From Streptomyces echinatus (GTDB lineage Bacteria; Actinomycetota; Actinomycetes; Streptomycetales; Streptomycetaceae), in NCBI RefSeq assembly GCF_014203595.1, contig NZ_JACHJK010000004.1, positions 1 to 64,000 of the forward strand: DNA of 64,000 bases, given 5' to 3'. Below are positions 8,252 to 17,817 of this stretch, in pieces (the first letter of the stretch is position 1; the number at the start of each line of letters is the position of its first letter). The notes under the pieces are model-generated. The model was not told where the DNA came from. It saw nothing but the letters and a program-made list of their open reading frames with translations, and did no database searches. A program made the translations under genes and the position numbers.

Positions 8252-9487
8252 TTAGTCCGCGTCCTCGCTGTCGATGCCCAGGCCGGGGAGCAGGTCGGGC
8301 AGGAGCGGCGGGATGGTGACGTCCGGCTGGCCCGTCGGCGACTTGCCGGCGGACGGGGAGCTGTCGTCGGTGCCGGTCTTCGGCGGTTCGAGCAGGCCGC
8401 CCGTGTCGCCGCCGATGAGGCCCTCGCCGCTGGTGCCGGTGGCCGAGCCGCTCGGTGTGCCGGTGCCGGTGTGCTGGCCGGCGGACGGGGTGCTGCCGGC
8501 GGAGCTGGGAGCCGTCGACCGGTGACTGCTCGAGGCGCCGGTGGACGGCGAGGCGGACCCGCCCTGGCGGCTGCCGGTGCCGGACTGGGCCGGTGGCTGC
8601 GGGAGCAGGGACTGCAGCGGGGCGACCTCTTGGTCTATGGCGTCGAAGACCGAGGACACCTGCTGTTTCACGTCGCCCAGCTGTACGGGCAGTCTGTCGC
8701 TGAGCGCGCTCCACACCTCCCGGTGGGATCTCGAGAAGCTGGACAGCGCCTGGATGGGGCCGAGGGAGTCCGGGTCGGCCGCATAGGCCGCGTGGAGCAG
8801 CCGGTGGCCCTCGGCGACGTCGCGCTGCATCCCGGACAGGGTGCGGCGGATCTCGCCGATGGACTCGTGGTCCAGGTGGCCGCCCCGGCCGCGCTCCAGC
8901 AGTCGGCGGGCCTCGCTGAGCCGGGTGGAGGCCTGGTCCAGGTAGGTCTGGCCGCGCTGGTCGTCGCCGTCGGCCAGGTAGTTGAGCTTGAAGTCCTCGA
9001 TGCCGCGCTTCAGGCCGTAGAGCGAGTCGCCGGGCAGCGCGTCGGAGCTGGCGGCGGCGACCCCGCCGAAGGCTCCGGCGGCCACGCCCACGCTGAGCCC
9101 GCCGGCCGCGAGCCCCTTGGTCAGCCTGGTGCGCGGGCGGAACTTGCCCAGTGGGCTCGCCCGGTGCGCGCCCCGGTTCCGGTGCGAACGCGGTTCCGGT
9201 ACCGACGCTTCCGCCGCCCCCGTGCCCTCCTGGAGCATGGCCTCCATCGCGGCCACCAGCTGGGCCCGCTGGACGACCTTGACCTCCGGGTCGAGCTGCG
9301 GCTTGGGCAGGGCGCCGAGACCCGCCGCCAGGGCCAACAGCTCGCCCGGCGAGGTCTGTTCCTCGGCGGGCGGCGGTGGTCCCGCCGGTGCTGCGGACTG
9401 CTCGGCCGCCGTGTCCCGGTCGGACTGCTCATCCAGGGCCTGGGCGAAGGCGTTCGCCCGCCGGTGTGCCGATACGTTCGCGATCAC
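8252..9487 (-). CDS. rsbN: Anti-sigma factor RsbN (DUF5667), partner of sigma-BldN
   Basis: About 411 residues. The N-terminal cytoplasmic part (ANVSAHRRANAFAQALDE, then an acidic stretch and ELLALAAGLGALP) is the sigma-binding region. One membrane helix lies in GLSVGVAAGAFGGVAAA, followed by the DUF5667 domain (GDSLYGLKRGIEDFKL, YLDQASTRLSEARRLL) and a long Ser/Thr/Gly/Pro tail outside the cell. RsbN is the established membrane anti-sigma factor of sigma-BldN, which drives chaplin and rodlin genes during aerial growth. GTG 9487 is chosen because AGGAGG lies 8 bases upstream; GTG 9496 would be too close to it. A probable sigma-BldN promoter lies at 9618-9646. Confidence 0.9.
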   Translation of the reverse strand: MIANVSAHRRANAFAQALDEQSDRDTAAEQSAAPAGPPPPAEEQTSPGELLALAAGLGALPKPQLDPEVKVVQRAQLVAAMEAMLQEGTGAAEASVPEPRSHRNRGAHRASPLGKFRPRTRLTKGLAAGGLSVGVAAGAFGGVAAASSDALPGDSLYGLKRGIEDFKLNYLADGDDQRGQTYLDQASTRLSEARRLLERGRGGHLDHESIGEIRRTLSGMQRDVAEGHRLLHAAYAADPDSLGPIQALSSFSRSHREVWSALSDRLPVQLGDVKQQVSSVFDAIDQEVAPLQSLLPQPPAQSGTGSRQGGSASPSTGASSSHRSTAPSSAGSTPSAGQHTGTGTPSGSATGTSGEGLIGGDTGGLLEPPKTGTDDSSPSAGKSPTGQPDVTIPPLLPDLLPGLGIDSEDAD

Positions 9488-9617
9488 TGGCGGCACCTCC
9501 TCTCGTCATGACGGTCGACTCCCCAGGGGGTCCTGAGGGTGCACGCCCACGACCACTTCCCCACGATCGAGTGATCGGGGTCGGCCGGGACGTGACCACA
9601 GGGAGCCTGTATCCCGC

Positions 9618-9646
9618 ACAACGACTGGCGCGGCACTTGGGTTACG
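9618..9646 (-). promoter_or_regulatory. Probable sigma-BldN promoter of rsbN
   Basis: On the minus strand CGTAAC (9641-9646) and CGTTGT (9618-9623) are separated by 17 bases. This fits the sigma-BldN promoter pattern as I recall it (CGTAAC, 16-17 bases, CGTTGA). It would give a leader of about 120 bases before rsbN, and would make rsbN a target of the sigma factor that it inhibits. Confidence 0.5.
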
Positions 9647-9760
9647 GATGGCGGATGGTCGGATCAGAAAGACAACGGACTCTCACGGAGCGTGAGTTGG
9701 GCGTCGCCCACCGTTGCCCGCCCGGCGTGCCCCGCGTCGCCCGGCCCGCCGGCGCCTCGT

Positions 9761-10540
9761 TCAGCGGGCGTCGTCCGGCAGCAGTCGGGCGAGCGTGCGT
9801 ACGGCTCGGTACTGGAGGGTCTTGATGGCGCCCTCGTTCTTGCCCATGACCCGGGCGGTCTCGGCGACCGAGAGGCCCTGCAGGAAGCGGAGCGTCACGC
9901 ACTCCTGCTGCTGCGGGTTGAGCCGCCGTACGGCGTCGAGCAGGGCGGCGTTCGACAGGGACTCCAGGACGGAGTCCTCCGGGGAGCGCTCGACCTCGTT
10001 GGCGTCGAGCATCTCGCCGGTGGTGACCTCCAGCCGGAAGCGGCTGGACTTGAAGTGGTCGGCGACCAGGTTCCGGGCGATGGTGACCAGCCAGGCCCCG
10101 AAGTCGCGGCCCTGCCAGGTGAAGGTGCCGATCCTTCTGAGGGCCCGCAGAAAGGTCTCGCTGGTGAGGTCCTCGGCGGTGGCCCGGCCGCCCACGCGGT
10201 AGTAGATGTACCGGTAGACGGTGTCGCTGTACTGGTCGTAGAGCCGCCCGAAGGCCTCGGCCTCCCCCGCCTGGGCGCGTTCGACGAGGTCCATCATCCG
10301 GGCGCTGTCGCTGTCGGCGGCCGGGCGGCGGGCGGTGGCCGCGCCGGTGGCGCGTCCACGTCTGCCGACGGCGGCGCTGCCGTCGGCCAGTGCGTAGCAC
10401 GGGCCGACGGGCGCGACGGCGGCGAAGGCGGGGACGGCGTACGCGGTGGGGACGAGGCCGCGCAGCGTCTCTTTGACCGTTGCGACTGTTGCGCGCAGCG
10501 TAGCCAGGCCCGAGGCGTCAACCCCGACGTGTGGGTACAC
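9761..10540 (-). CDS. bldN: ECF sigma factor BldN with N-terminal pro-sequence
   Basis: 259 residues. An N-terminal extension of about 81 residues (starting MYPHVGVDASGLATL) precedes the sigma region 2 domain (VERAQAGEAEAFGRLYDQYS, RATAEDLTSETFLRAL) and the sigma region 4 domain (LNPQQQECVTLRFLQGLSVA, KNEGAIKTLQYRAVRTL). The pro-sequence is the hallmark of BldN, which is made inactive and processed in S. coelicolor. It directs bldM and the hydrophobic sheath genes needed for aerial hyphae. GTG 10540 follows GGGAG. It lies upstream of rsbN on the same strand, 270 bases apart. Confidence 0.95.
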   Translation of the reverse strand: MYPHVGVDASGLATLRATVATVKETLRGLVPTAYAVPAFAAVAPVGPCYALADGSAAVGRRGRATGAATARRPAADSDSARMMDLVERAQAGEAEAFGRLYDQYSDTVYRYIYYRVGGRATAEDLTSETFLRALRRIGTFTWQGRDFGAWLVTIARNLVADHFKSSRFRLEVTTGEMLDANEVERSPEDSVLESLSNAALLDAVRRLNPQQQECVTLRFLQGLSVAETARVMGKNEGAIKTLQYRAVRTLARLLPDDAR

Positions 10541-10927
10541 GGGACTCCCAGAGGCAGAGCTTCCATCACGTGCAGTGCGGGACCGTTCACCCCTCGTGGC
10601 GACGGGTGGGTACCGGTTTGCGTCTGAGGAGAATAACGCTTCGTGCAGGCTCTGCTACACCGAGTTGCTCAAATCATCGATTGCGTCGCATCTGTAACCG
10701 TTTAATGGCGGATTGCGTTTCGCAGGATGATCGTTGAGTGACCGGAAAAGGGCGAGTTTCGGTGAAGTGGGGGGCGTGTTGAAGAACGTGATGTACACGC
10801 ATCCGCTCAAAGGGCACGCCGACGGCGCCCCGAGGAGCGCGGTGAACTGCGCGGGAAGCCCGCAGGGGCCCGCGGCCGGCCGTGGTCCGTGCCGCCGCGG
10901 TGCTGATCCGTGTCAGCCGACCCGGTG
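10541..10927 (-). promoter_or_regulatory. bldN upstream region
   Basis: 387 bases without a credible gene separate bldN from the HAD hydrolase gene. GC is lower than in the neighbours (for example around 10640-10760). In other streptomycetes the bldN promoter is repressed by BldD; I looked for a clear BldD palindrome and could not fix one by eye. Confidence 0.5.
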
Positions 10928-11848
10928 TTATCGGCGCCGTCGGCTCAAGGCGATCGCGGCCGCGGTGCCGCCGGCGACCGCGCCCACCCCGGCCGCCGCC
11001 GGGATGCCGACCTTGGCGGCCTTGCGGCCCGTGCGGTAGTCCCGCAGGCGCCAGTCCTTCTCGCGGGCGTGCCGGCGGAGCTTGGCGTCCGGGTTGATGG
11101 CGTAGGGGTGGCCGACCAGGGACAGCATCGGGATGTCGTTGTGGCTGTCGCTGTAGGCGGCGCAGCGGGAGAGGTCCAGCCCCTCGGCCGCGGCCAGGGC
11201 GCGGACCGCCTCCGCCTTGGCGGGCCCGTGCAGCGGCTCGCCGACCAGCTTGCCGGTGTAGACGCCGTCGACCGACTCGGCCACCGTGCCGAGGGCGCCG
11301 GTCAGGCCCAGGCGGCGGGCGATGACCTGGGCGATCTCGACGGGGGCCGCGGTGACCAGCCAGACCTTCTGGCCCGCGTCCAGGTGCGCCTGGGCGAGCG
11401 CGCGGGTGCCGGGCCAGATGCGGTCGGCCATGTACTCGTCGTAGATCTCCTCGCCGATGGACTCCAGCTCGGCGACCCGGTGGCCCTTGACGATCGACAG
11501 CGCCGAGTCGCGGGCGTCCTGCATGTGCTCGGGGTCCTCCACGCCGGCCAGCCGGAACCACGCCTGCTGCCAGGCGAACCGGGCGAGGTCGCGGGTCTCG
11601 AAGAACTTCCGCTTGTACAGGCCCCGGCCGAAGTGGAACAGCGCGGCGCCCTGCATCACCGTGTTGTCGAGGTCGAAGAAGGCGGCGGCCCGGTCGTCGC
11701 CGATCACCGGGAACTCCGGCTCCTCCGGCGTGGTGGGCGGGGCCTCCTGCGAGGACTTGCGGGCGGCCTCCGCCGAGGCCTCGCCTGCCAACACGCTCCG
11801 CGCCGTGGCGGAGCGCCTACGGGGAGTGAGCCATCCGAGAGCGGCCAT
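10928..11848 (-). CDS. HAD-IB family hydrolase (SerB-like phosphatase)
   Basis: 306 residues. A Ser/Ala-rich N-terminal 50 residues precede the HAD core: nucleophile motif FFDLDNTV (Asp59 and Asp61), the Ser/Thr motif LVTAAP, and the acidic motif [12 protein letters not shown]. The C-terminus holds a short Gly/Ala-rich hydrophobic stretch ([16 protein letters not shown]) and a basic tail, so it may be tail-anchored to the membrane. Family members hydrolyse phosphoserine or lysophospholipid head groups; the substrate here is unknown. It is conserved beside bldN but is separated from it by the long bldN promoter region, so it is probably a separate unit. Confidence 0.85.
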   Translation of the reverse strand: MAALGWLTPRRRSATARSVLAGEASAEAARKSSQEAPPTTPEEPEFPVIGDDRAAAFFDLDNTVMQGAALFHFGRGLYKRKFFETRDLARFAWQQAWFRLAGVEDPEHMQDARDSALSIVKGHRVAELESIGEEIYDEYMADRIWPGTRALAQAHLDAGQKVWLVTAAPVEIAQVIARRLGLTGALGTVAESVDGVYTGKLVGEPLHGPAKAEAVRALAAAEGLDLSRCAAYSDSHNDIPMLSLVGHPYAINPDAKLRRHAREKDWRLRDYRTGRKAAKVGIPAAAGVGAVAGGTAAAIALSRRRR

Positions 11849-11974
11849 GACGCGAGCATAGCCAGTCTGTTCGGTGGTTCCGGAGTCGAGAGGTTGGCAA
11901 GGTGTGAACTCTGCACGACACCGCCGTTAAAGAAGCGATCCGGAATGGGTGCGGAGCGCGCGAGAATGGCCCGT

Positions 11975-12247
11975 ATGAGTCCCCTCTTCCGACGCAGGGC
12001 CGAGCCGCGCGAGCGGCTGGTCACGCTGATCCGCAAGCCCGGCTGTCATCTGTGCGACGACGCGCAGCTGGTGATCGAGAAGGTGTGCGGCGACCTCGGT
12101 GTGCCGTGGGAGCCGAAGGACATCACCGAGGACCAGGACCTGCACGACCGCTACTGGGAGCAGATCCCGGTCGTACTCGTCGACGGAGAACAGCACACCT
12201 TCTGGCGCGTGAACGAGGAACGGCTGCGCCGGGCACTGACCGACTAG
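11975..12247 (+). CDS. Glutaredoxin-family protein (DUF836-like thioredoxin fold)
   Basis: 90 residues. The redox motif CHLC lies in TLIRKPGCHLCDDAQLV, followed by the cis-Pro strand IPVVLVDGEQ and the last helix NEERLRRALTD. This is the small thioredoxin-fold family encoded beside rex in streptomycetes, which may link it to redox balance. ATG 11975 is taken as start; an ATG three codons upstream (11966) has a better-spaced GGAG and is equally possible. Confidence 0.85.
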   Translation: MSPLFRRRAEPRERLVTLIRKPGCHLCDDAQLVIEKVCGDLGVPWEPKDITEDQDLHDRYWEQIPVVLVDGEQHTFWRVNEERLRRALTD

Positions 12248-12433
12248 TCCAAACCGGCCGGAAAGTCGCTTAGGATCGACGGCGTTCTGGTCTCGGGGGC
12301 GGGATTCGTGAGGAGTGTGTGCGGTTTTGCCCCCAGTAATGAAGGAGCACCGGTGCGTGTGCGCCGGTTCCCGCCAAGGGCGCGAAACCGGCGTGACCCC
12401 GGTCACTTCTGCCGGGCAAATCGGACACCATCT

Positions 12434-12451
12434 TTGTGCACGCGTTCACAA
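12434..12451. promoter_or_regulatory. Rex operator (ROP)
   Basis: TTGTGCACGCGTTCACAA is an 18-base near-palindrome with one mismatch, and differs from the published Rex consensus TTGTGAACGCGTTCACAA by one base. It lies 77 bases before the rex start codon. Rex binds such sites when NADH is low, so the rex-hem operon should be repressed in aerobic cells and induced when NADH rises. Confidence 0.88.
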
Positions 12452-12527
12452 AGACATAGCCTGCTGTCGACGGGGCGGTCTGGGGACGTATGACCGCCTG
12501 CAGCCCCGCTCTACCCGCAGGAGCACC

Positions 12528-13289
12528 GTGGCAACTGGCCGAACACACCGACCGGCGACCCGTAGCCGAGGAATTCCCGAGGCCACCGTCGCCAGGCTTC
12601 CGCTGTACCTCCGAGCCCTCACCGCACTGTCGGAGCGCTCGGTCCCCACGGTCTCCTCCGAGGAGCTGGCCGCGGCGGCGGGAGTCAACTCCGCCAAGCT
12701 GCGCAAGGACTTCTCGTACCTGGGTTCGTACGGAACGCGCGGTGTCGGCTACGACGTGGAGTATCTCGTCTACCAGATCTCCCGCGAGCTCGGCCTCACC
12801 CAGGACTGGCCGGTCGTGATCGTCGGTATCGGTAACCTCGGCGCCGCCCTGGCCAATTACGGCGGCTTCGCCTCCCGCGGCTTCCGGGTCGCCGCGCTGA
12901 TCGACGCCGACCCGGCGATGGCCGGCAAGCCGGTCGCGGGCATCCCGGTGCAGCACACCGACGAGCTCGAGAAGATCATCAAGGACAACGGCGTCTCCAT
13001 CGGCGTCATCGCCACCCCGGCCGGTGCCGCCCAGCAGGTCTGCGACCGGCTCGTGGCCGCCGGCGTGACCTCCATCCTGAACTTCGCGCCGACCGTGCTG
13101 ACCGTCCCGGACGGCGTCGACGTGCGCAAGGTCGACCTCTCCATCGAGCTGCAGATCCTCGCGTTCCACGAGCAGCGCAAGGCCGGCGAAGAGACCGCCG
13201 CCGGCGACGGGGCCCTGCCCGCCGCCACCCGCGACACGTCCACCGACCAGGGACCCGACGGGGACGTGCCCGCCGTGATGCCGGCATGA
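12528..13289 (+). CDS. rex: Redox-sensing transcriptional repressor Rex
   Basis: 253 residues. The N-terminal winged helix (IPEATVARLPLYLRALTAL, then VNSAKLRKDFSYLGSYGTRG) is followed by the NAD(H)-binding Rossmann domain with GIGNLGAALANYGGF near residue 100, and the C-terminal domain-swap helix (LSIELQILAFHEQR). The tail after about residue 220 is low-complexity. Rex senses the NADH/NAD ratio and controls cytochrome bd, NADH dehydrogenase and its own operon. GTG 12528 follows AGGAG with ideal spacing. The stop overlaps the hemA start by 4 bases, and a Rex site lies upstream, indicating autoregulation. Confidence 0.97.
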   Translation: MATGRTHRPATRSRGIPEATVARLPLYLRALTALSERSVPTVSSEELAAAAGVNSAKLRKDFSYLGSYGTRGVGYDVEYLVYQISRELGLTQDWPVVIVGIGNLGAALANYGGFASRGFRVAALIDADPAMAGKPVAGIPVQHTDELEKIIKDNGVSIGVIATPAGAAQQVCDRLVAAGVTSILNFAPTVLTVPDGVDVRKVDLSIELQILAFHEQRKAGEETAAGDGALPAATRDTSTDQGPDGDVPAVMPA

Positions 13290-14977
13290 GCCTCCTCGTC
13301 GTCGGACTGAGCCACCGCAGCGCCCCGGTCAGCGTGCTGGAGCGGGCCGCGCTGAGCGCGGACGCCCAGATCAAGCTGCTCCAGGACACGGTCGCCGCCG
13401 AGCCCGCCACCGAGGCCGCGGTGCTCGCCACCTGCAACCGCATCGAGCTGTACGCCGACGTGGACAAGTTCCACGCCGGTGTCGCCGAGCTGTCCACGCT
13501 GCTCGCCCAGCACAGCGGCGTCGGCCTGGGCGAGCTGACCCCGTACCTCTACGTGCACTACGAGGACCGGGCCGTCCACCACCTGTTCTCGGTGGCCTGC
13601 GGGCTGGACTCCATGGTCGTCGGCGAGGGACAGATCCTCGGCCAGATCAAGGACTCCCTGGCCCGCGCCCAGGACCTGCACACCGCGGGCAAGCTGCTGA
13701 ACGACCTGTTCCAGCAGGCCCTGCGGGTCGGCAAGCGCGCCCACTCCGAGACCGGCATCGACCGCGCCGGCCAGTCCCTGGTCACCTTCGGCCTGGAGCA
13801 GCTGGCCGCGGGCGGCGACGTCCGGGCCTGGGCCGCGGGGCGCACGGCGCTGGTCATCGGCGCCGGTTCGATGTCGTCCCTGGCCGCCGCCACGCTCGCG
13901 CGCGCCGGGGTCGCCGAGATAGTCGTCGCCAACCGCACCTTCGAGCGTGCCGAGCGGCTCGCGGAGATCCTCGGCGAGGGCGACGACACGGGCACGGTGA
14001 CCGCCCGCGCGGTGCGCATGGACGCGGTGGCCGACGAGCTGACACGTGCCGACGTCGTCGTCTCCTGTACCGGGGCGACGGGTCTGGTGCTCACGGCGGA
14101 AGCGGTCGCGCAGGCGGTCGAGGGCCGCACCGGCGCCCCCGCCGCCGAGATCACCGACGCCCCCCGTACGACCGCGCACGCCAAGGCGTCACAGCCGTCC
14201 GCCGGCCCGGGCGGCGACGAGAACTGCCCGCTGGACCTGGCCGCCGTACAGCCCGGCTTCTCCCTCATGGGCGAGGCCGCCGTGGCCGGCATGGACGCGG
14301 CCACCCTGGAGCAGCACGCGGCCTGGGTGGCCGGCGGGACCATCGACCGCCCGGGCCGCCGCACGCCCGAGACGGACGCCGAGCTGATCACCGCGCTCGC
14401 CGCGACCGCCGCGACGGTGGGCCGCATCCCCGAGCGGCGCACCCCGGAGCCGGTGGCCGAGCGCCCCGCGCCCCTCGTCTTCCTCCTCGACCTGGCCATG
14501 CCCCGCGACATCGACGCGGCCGTGCACCGGCTGGCCGGGGTGCGGCTGGTCGACATCGAGTCGCTGGCGGAGGCCTCCGCCGACGCGCCGATGGCGGCCG
14601 ACGTGGACCAGGTCCGGCGTATCGTCTCCGACGAGGTCGCGGCCTTCGGCGCGGCGCAGCGGGCGGCGCACATCACGCCGACCGTGGTCGCGCTGCGCAC
14701 CATGGCCGCCGACGTCGTCGCCGGCGAGATCGCGCGGCTCGACGGCCGCCTGCCCGACCTGGACGAACGCCAGCGCGGCGAGATCCGGCAGGCCGTGCAC
14801 CGGGTCGTCGACAAGCTGCTGCACGCGCCGACCGTGAGGGTCAAGCAGCTCGCGGCCGAGCCCGGCGGCGCCGGGTACGCGGACGCGCTGCGCACCCTGT
14901 TCGACCTCGACCCCGAGACGGTCGCCGCCGTCTCCCGGGCCGGGGACAGCACAGAGGAGAAGGACCGACCGGCATGA
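13286..14977 (+). CDS. hemA: Glutamyl-tRNA reductase
   Basis: 563 residues. It reduces glutamyl-tRNA to glutamate-1-semialdehyde, the first step of the C5 route to heme. The catalytic Cys50 lies in LATCNRIELY; the NADPH domain shows VIGAGSMSSLAA and VANRTFERAERL, and the dimerisation helices lie at the end. The protein is over 100 residues longer than most homologues because of a Pro/Ala-rich insertion at about residues 270-392, inside the NADPH domain, which is typical of streptomycetes. It overlaps rex and hemC by 4 bases each, so it is part of a tightly coupled rex-hemACD operon. Confidence 0.97.
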   Translation: MSLLVVGLSHRSAPVSVLERAALSADAQIKLLQDTVAAEPATEAAVLATCNRIELYADVDKFHAGVAELSTLLAQHSGVGLGELTPYLYVHYEDRAVHHLFSVACGLDSMVVGEGQILGQIKDSLARAQDLHTAGKLLNDLFQQALRVGKRAHSETGIDRAGQSLVTFGLEQLAAGGDVRAWAAGRTALVIGAGSMSSLAAATLARAGVAEIVVANRTFERAERLAEILGEGDDTGTVTARAVRMDAVADELTRADVVVSCTGATGLVLTAEAVAQAVEGRTGAPAAEITDAPRTTAHAKASQPSAGPGGDENCPLDLAAVQPGFSLMGEAAVAGMDAATLEQHAAWVAGGTIDRPGRRTPETDAELITALAATAATVGRIPERRTPEPVAERPAPLVFLLDLAMPRDIDAAVHRLAGVRLVDIESLAEASADAPMAADVDQVRRIVSDEVAAFGAAQRAAHITPTVVALRTMAADVVAGEIARLDGRLPDLDERQRGEIRQAVHRVVDKLLHAPTVRVKQLAAEPGGAGYADALRTLFDLDPETVAAVSRAGDSTEEKDRPA

Positions 14978-15933
14978 GTGAGAAGGCACTGCGGCTGGGG
15001 ACCAGGCGGAGCAAGCTCGCCATGGCCCAGTCCGGGCAGGTGGCGGAGGCCGTCCGCCGGGTGACCGGCCGGCCCGTCGAGCTGGTCGAGATCACCACCT
15101 ACGGCGATGTCTCCCGCGAGGCGCTGGCGCAGATCGGCGGCACCGGCGTCTTCGTGACGGCGCTGCGCGACGCGCTGGTGCGGGGCGAGGTCGACTTCGC
15201 GGTTCATTCGCTCAAGGACCTCCCGACCACGCAGCCCGAGGAGCTGGTCCTGGCCGCCGTACCGGTGCGCGAGGACCCGCGGGACGTGATCGTCGCCCGG
15301 GACGCGCTCAAGTTCACCGACCTGCCGCGGGGCGCCCGCATCGGTACCGGTTCGCCGCGTCGCATGGCGCAGCTGAACGCGTACGCGCGTGCCCACGGCC
15401 TGGACATCGAGACGGTCCCGATCCGCGGCAACGTGGACACCCGCATCCGGTACGTCCACGACGGCGAGCTGGACGCGGTCGTGCTGGCCGCCGCCGGACT
15501 CAACCGGATCGGCCGGTCCGACGAGGTGACCGACTTCCTGTCGGTCGACACGGTTTTGCCCGCCCCCGGCCAGGGGGCCCTGGCGATCGAGTGTGCCGCG
15601 GACAACGCGGACCTGATCGCGGCACTCGGCGAGCTCGACGACCCGTTCACGCGGGCCGCCGTGACCGCCGAACGGTCACTGCTCGCCGCCCTGGAGGCCG
15701 GTTGCAGCGCCCCCGTGGGCGCGCTGGCCGACCTTCTGGCCGACGGGCAGTTTGTCAAGGAAATGCGCCTGCGCGGCGTCGTCGGCACGACCGACGGCAC
15801 TCGCATGGTGCAGCTGTCCACCACCGGTCCCGTGCCCCAGACGCACGAGCAGGCGACGGCACTCGGGCGTGAACTCGCCAGCGAGATGCTCGCCCAGGGC
15901 GCGGCCGGTCTGATGGGGGAGCGAGCACATTGA
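14974..15933 (+). CDS. hemC: Porphobilinogen deaminase (hydroxymethylbilane synthase)
   Basis: 319 residues. It joins four porphobilinogen units into hydroxymethylbilane. Signature segments are LRLGTRRSKLAMAQSGQV, FAVHSLKDLPT, RIGTGSPRRMAQL, PIRGNVDTR and the cofactor site LEAGCSAPVGA, in which Cys244 carries the dipyrromethane cofactor. The length matches the family. ATG 14974 overlaps the hemA stop; GGAGAAGGA lies just upstream. Confidence 0.97.
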   Translation: MSEKALRLGTRRSKLAMAQSGQVAEAVRRVTGRPVELVEITTYGDVSREALAQIGGTGVFVTALRDALVRGEVDFAVHSLKDLPTTQPEELVLAAVPVREDPRDVIVARDALKFTDLPRGARIGTGSPRRMAQLNAYARAHGLDIETVPIRGNVDTRIRYVHDGELDAVVLAAAGLNRIGRSDEVTDFLSVDTVLPAPGQGALAIECAADNADLIAALGELDDPFTRAAVTAERSLLAALEAGCSAPVGALADLLADGQFVKEMRLRGVVGTTDGTRMVQLSTTGPVPQTHEQATALGRELASEMLAQGAAGLMGERAH

Positions 15934-17642
15934 GCCCCACCGCCCTTCCTGCCGCCGGTCCTGAACACGGGCACGTCACCTTCCTGGGTGCCGGACCCGG
16001 AGATCCGGGACTGCTCACTCTGCGCGCCGTGGAGGCGCTGTCGAGCGCGGACGTCCTGGTCGCCGAGCACGAGGTGCTCGACGTGATCCGGACGCACGCC
16101 CGACAGGGCGTCTCCGTCGTGCAGACGGACGCCGATCCCTCTTCGGTCTCGCCGCCGGGCACGGGCACGCCCCAGCTGACGGTCGTTGACGGCACGTCAA
16201 CACCCGCCGCGGTCCCGGCTGCTGCCCGGGATGCCGCTCATCTTGTCATGGAGGCCGCGCGGGGCGGCAGGCGGGTCGTCCGTGCGGTGTCCGGGGACCC
16301 GGGACTTGATACGTACGCGGCCGAGGAAATGCTCGCCTGCGCCGCCGCCGGTGTGCCCTTCGAGGTCGTGCCCGGTGTCGCGGCGGCGGTCGGCGTGCCC
16401 GCGTACGCCGGTGTGCCGCTGCGGGGCGCCGATGGCGCGGACGTCCGGTTCGTGGACGCCCGTACCGCCTCCGAGCGCTGCTGGACGGAGGTGGGCGCCT
16501 CGGACGGCACGGTGGTCGTGTCGACGACGCTGGACTCCGTCGCCGCCGCGGCGGGCGAGCTGGTCTCGGCGGGCCGCAAGCCGGACACCCCTCTGTCGGT
16601 CACCATCGCCGGTACGACGACCCGCCAGCGCACCTGGACGGCGACGCTCGGCACGATCGCGCAGACGCTGAAGCAGGCGAAGGTGCTGCCGTCGCCGGAC
16701 GGCGGCCGGCCGGTGATAGCCGTGGTCGGCGAGCGTTCCTCCGCCGCCCGGCGCGACCAGCTGTCGTGGTTCGAGTCCAAGCCGCTGTTCGGCTGGAAGG
16801 TGCTCGTGCCGCGGACGAAGGAGCAGGCGGCGTCGCTCTCCGACCAGCTGCGGTCCTACGGCGCGGTGCCGCACGAGGTTCCGACGATCGCGGTGGAGCC
16901 CCCGCGCACCCCGCAGCAGATGGAACGGGCGGTCAAGGGTCTCGTCACCGGCCGCTACGAGTGGATCGCCTTCACGTCGGTCAACGCGGTGAAGGCCGTC
17001 CGCGAGAAGTTCGAGGAGTACGGCCTCGACGCCCGTGCCTTCGCGGGCATCAAGGTGGCCGCGGTGGGCGAGCAGACCGCCAAGGCGCTGGTCGCCTTCG
17101 GCGTGAAGCCGGACCTGGTGCCGAGCGGTGAGCAGTCCGCGGCCGGCCTCCTGGAGGACTGGCCGCCCTACGACCCGGTGTTCGACCCGATCGACCGCGT
17201 CTTCCTGCCGCGGGCCGACATCGCCACGGAGACCCTGGTGGCCGGCCTGATCGAGCTGGGCTGGGAGGTCGACGACGTGACCGCCTACCGGACGGTCCGC
17301 GCGTCGCCGCCCCCGGCGGACACCCGCGAGGCGATCAAGGGCGGCGGCTTCGACGCGGTGCTCTTCACGTCCTCGTCGACGGTCCGGAACCTGGTCGGTA
17401 TCGCGGGCAAGCCGCACAACGTGACGGTCATCGCGTGCATCGGTCCGGCGACGGCCAAGACCGCCGAGGAGCACGGGCTCCGGGTCGACGTGATGGCTCC
17501 CGAGCCGTCGGTGCACAAGCTGGCCGAGGCCCTGGCCGACTTCGGCATGAAGCGGCGCGCCGCGGCGGTGGAGGCCGGCGACCCGGTGACCCGGCCGAGC
17601 GAACGGCGCCCGGGCGCGCGGAGGCGTCGCTCGACGACCTGA
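15930..17642 (+). CDS. hemD: Fused uroporphyrinogen-III C-methyltransferase / uroporphyrinogen-III synthase
   Basis: 570 residues in two enzymes. Residues about 14-255 are a SUMT-type SAM methyltransferase ([34 protein letters not shown]), which starts the siroheme and cobalamin branch; residues about 280-545 are uroporphyrinogen-III synthase ([55 protein letters not shown]). The TTG start at 15930 overlaps the hemC stop. This fusion is normal in actinobacteria. The SUMT half departs from the family consensus in the usual GCGD-type motif region, so its activity is less certain than that of the synthase half. Confidence 0.93.
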   Translation: MSPTALPAAGPEHGHVTFLGAGPGDPGLLTLRAVEALSSADVLVAEHEVLDVIRTHARQGVSVVQTDADPSSVSPPGTGTPQLTVVDGTSTPAAVPAAARDAAHLVMEAARGGRRVVRAVSGDPGLDTYAAEEMLACAAAGVPFEVVPGVAAAVGVPAYAGVPLRGADGADVRFVDARTASERCWTEVGASDGTVVVSTTLDSVAAAAGELVSAGRKPDTPLSVTIAGTTTRQRTWTATLGTIAQTLKQAKVLPSPDGGRPVIAVVGERSSAARRDQLSWFESKPLFGWKVLVPRTKEQAASLSDQLRSYGAVPHEVPTIAVEPPRTPQQMERAVKGLVTGRYEWIAFTSVNAVKAVREKFEEYGLDARAFAGIKVAAVGEQTAKALVAFGVKPDLVPSGEQSAAGLLEDWPPYDPVFDPIDRVFLPRADIATETLVAGLIELGWEVDDVTAYRTVRASPPPADTREAIKGGGFDAVLFTSSSTVRNLVGIAGKPHNVTVIACIGPATAKTAEEHGLRVDVMAPEPSVHKLAEALADFGMKRRAAAVEAGDPVTRPSERRPGARRRRSTT

Positions 17643-17817
17643 GGTGTGGCACGTACCGGCTCAGGAGTGCTCCTCTTCCCGGGGGCGCCCCTGGGCCGGT
17701 TCCGTTTCCGCCGCGACCGCGCCTCCGCCCCAGGCGCGAGCAGGCCCGCTCGGGACGGCTTCCGGGCCGACACGGCGTCGGCAAAGGTGCGGGGCGGGCG
17801 GGCGTAGCGTAGGTGGC

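Noticed and set aside
10910..11974. Long plus-strand extension of the glutaredoxin frame
   Set aside because: It is the shadow of the minus-strand HAD hydrolase gene; the thioredoxin-fold protein is only 90 residues.
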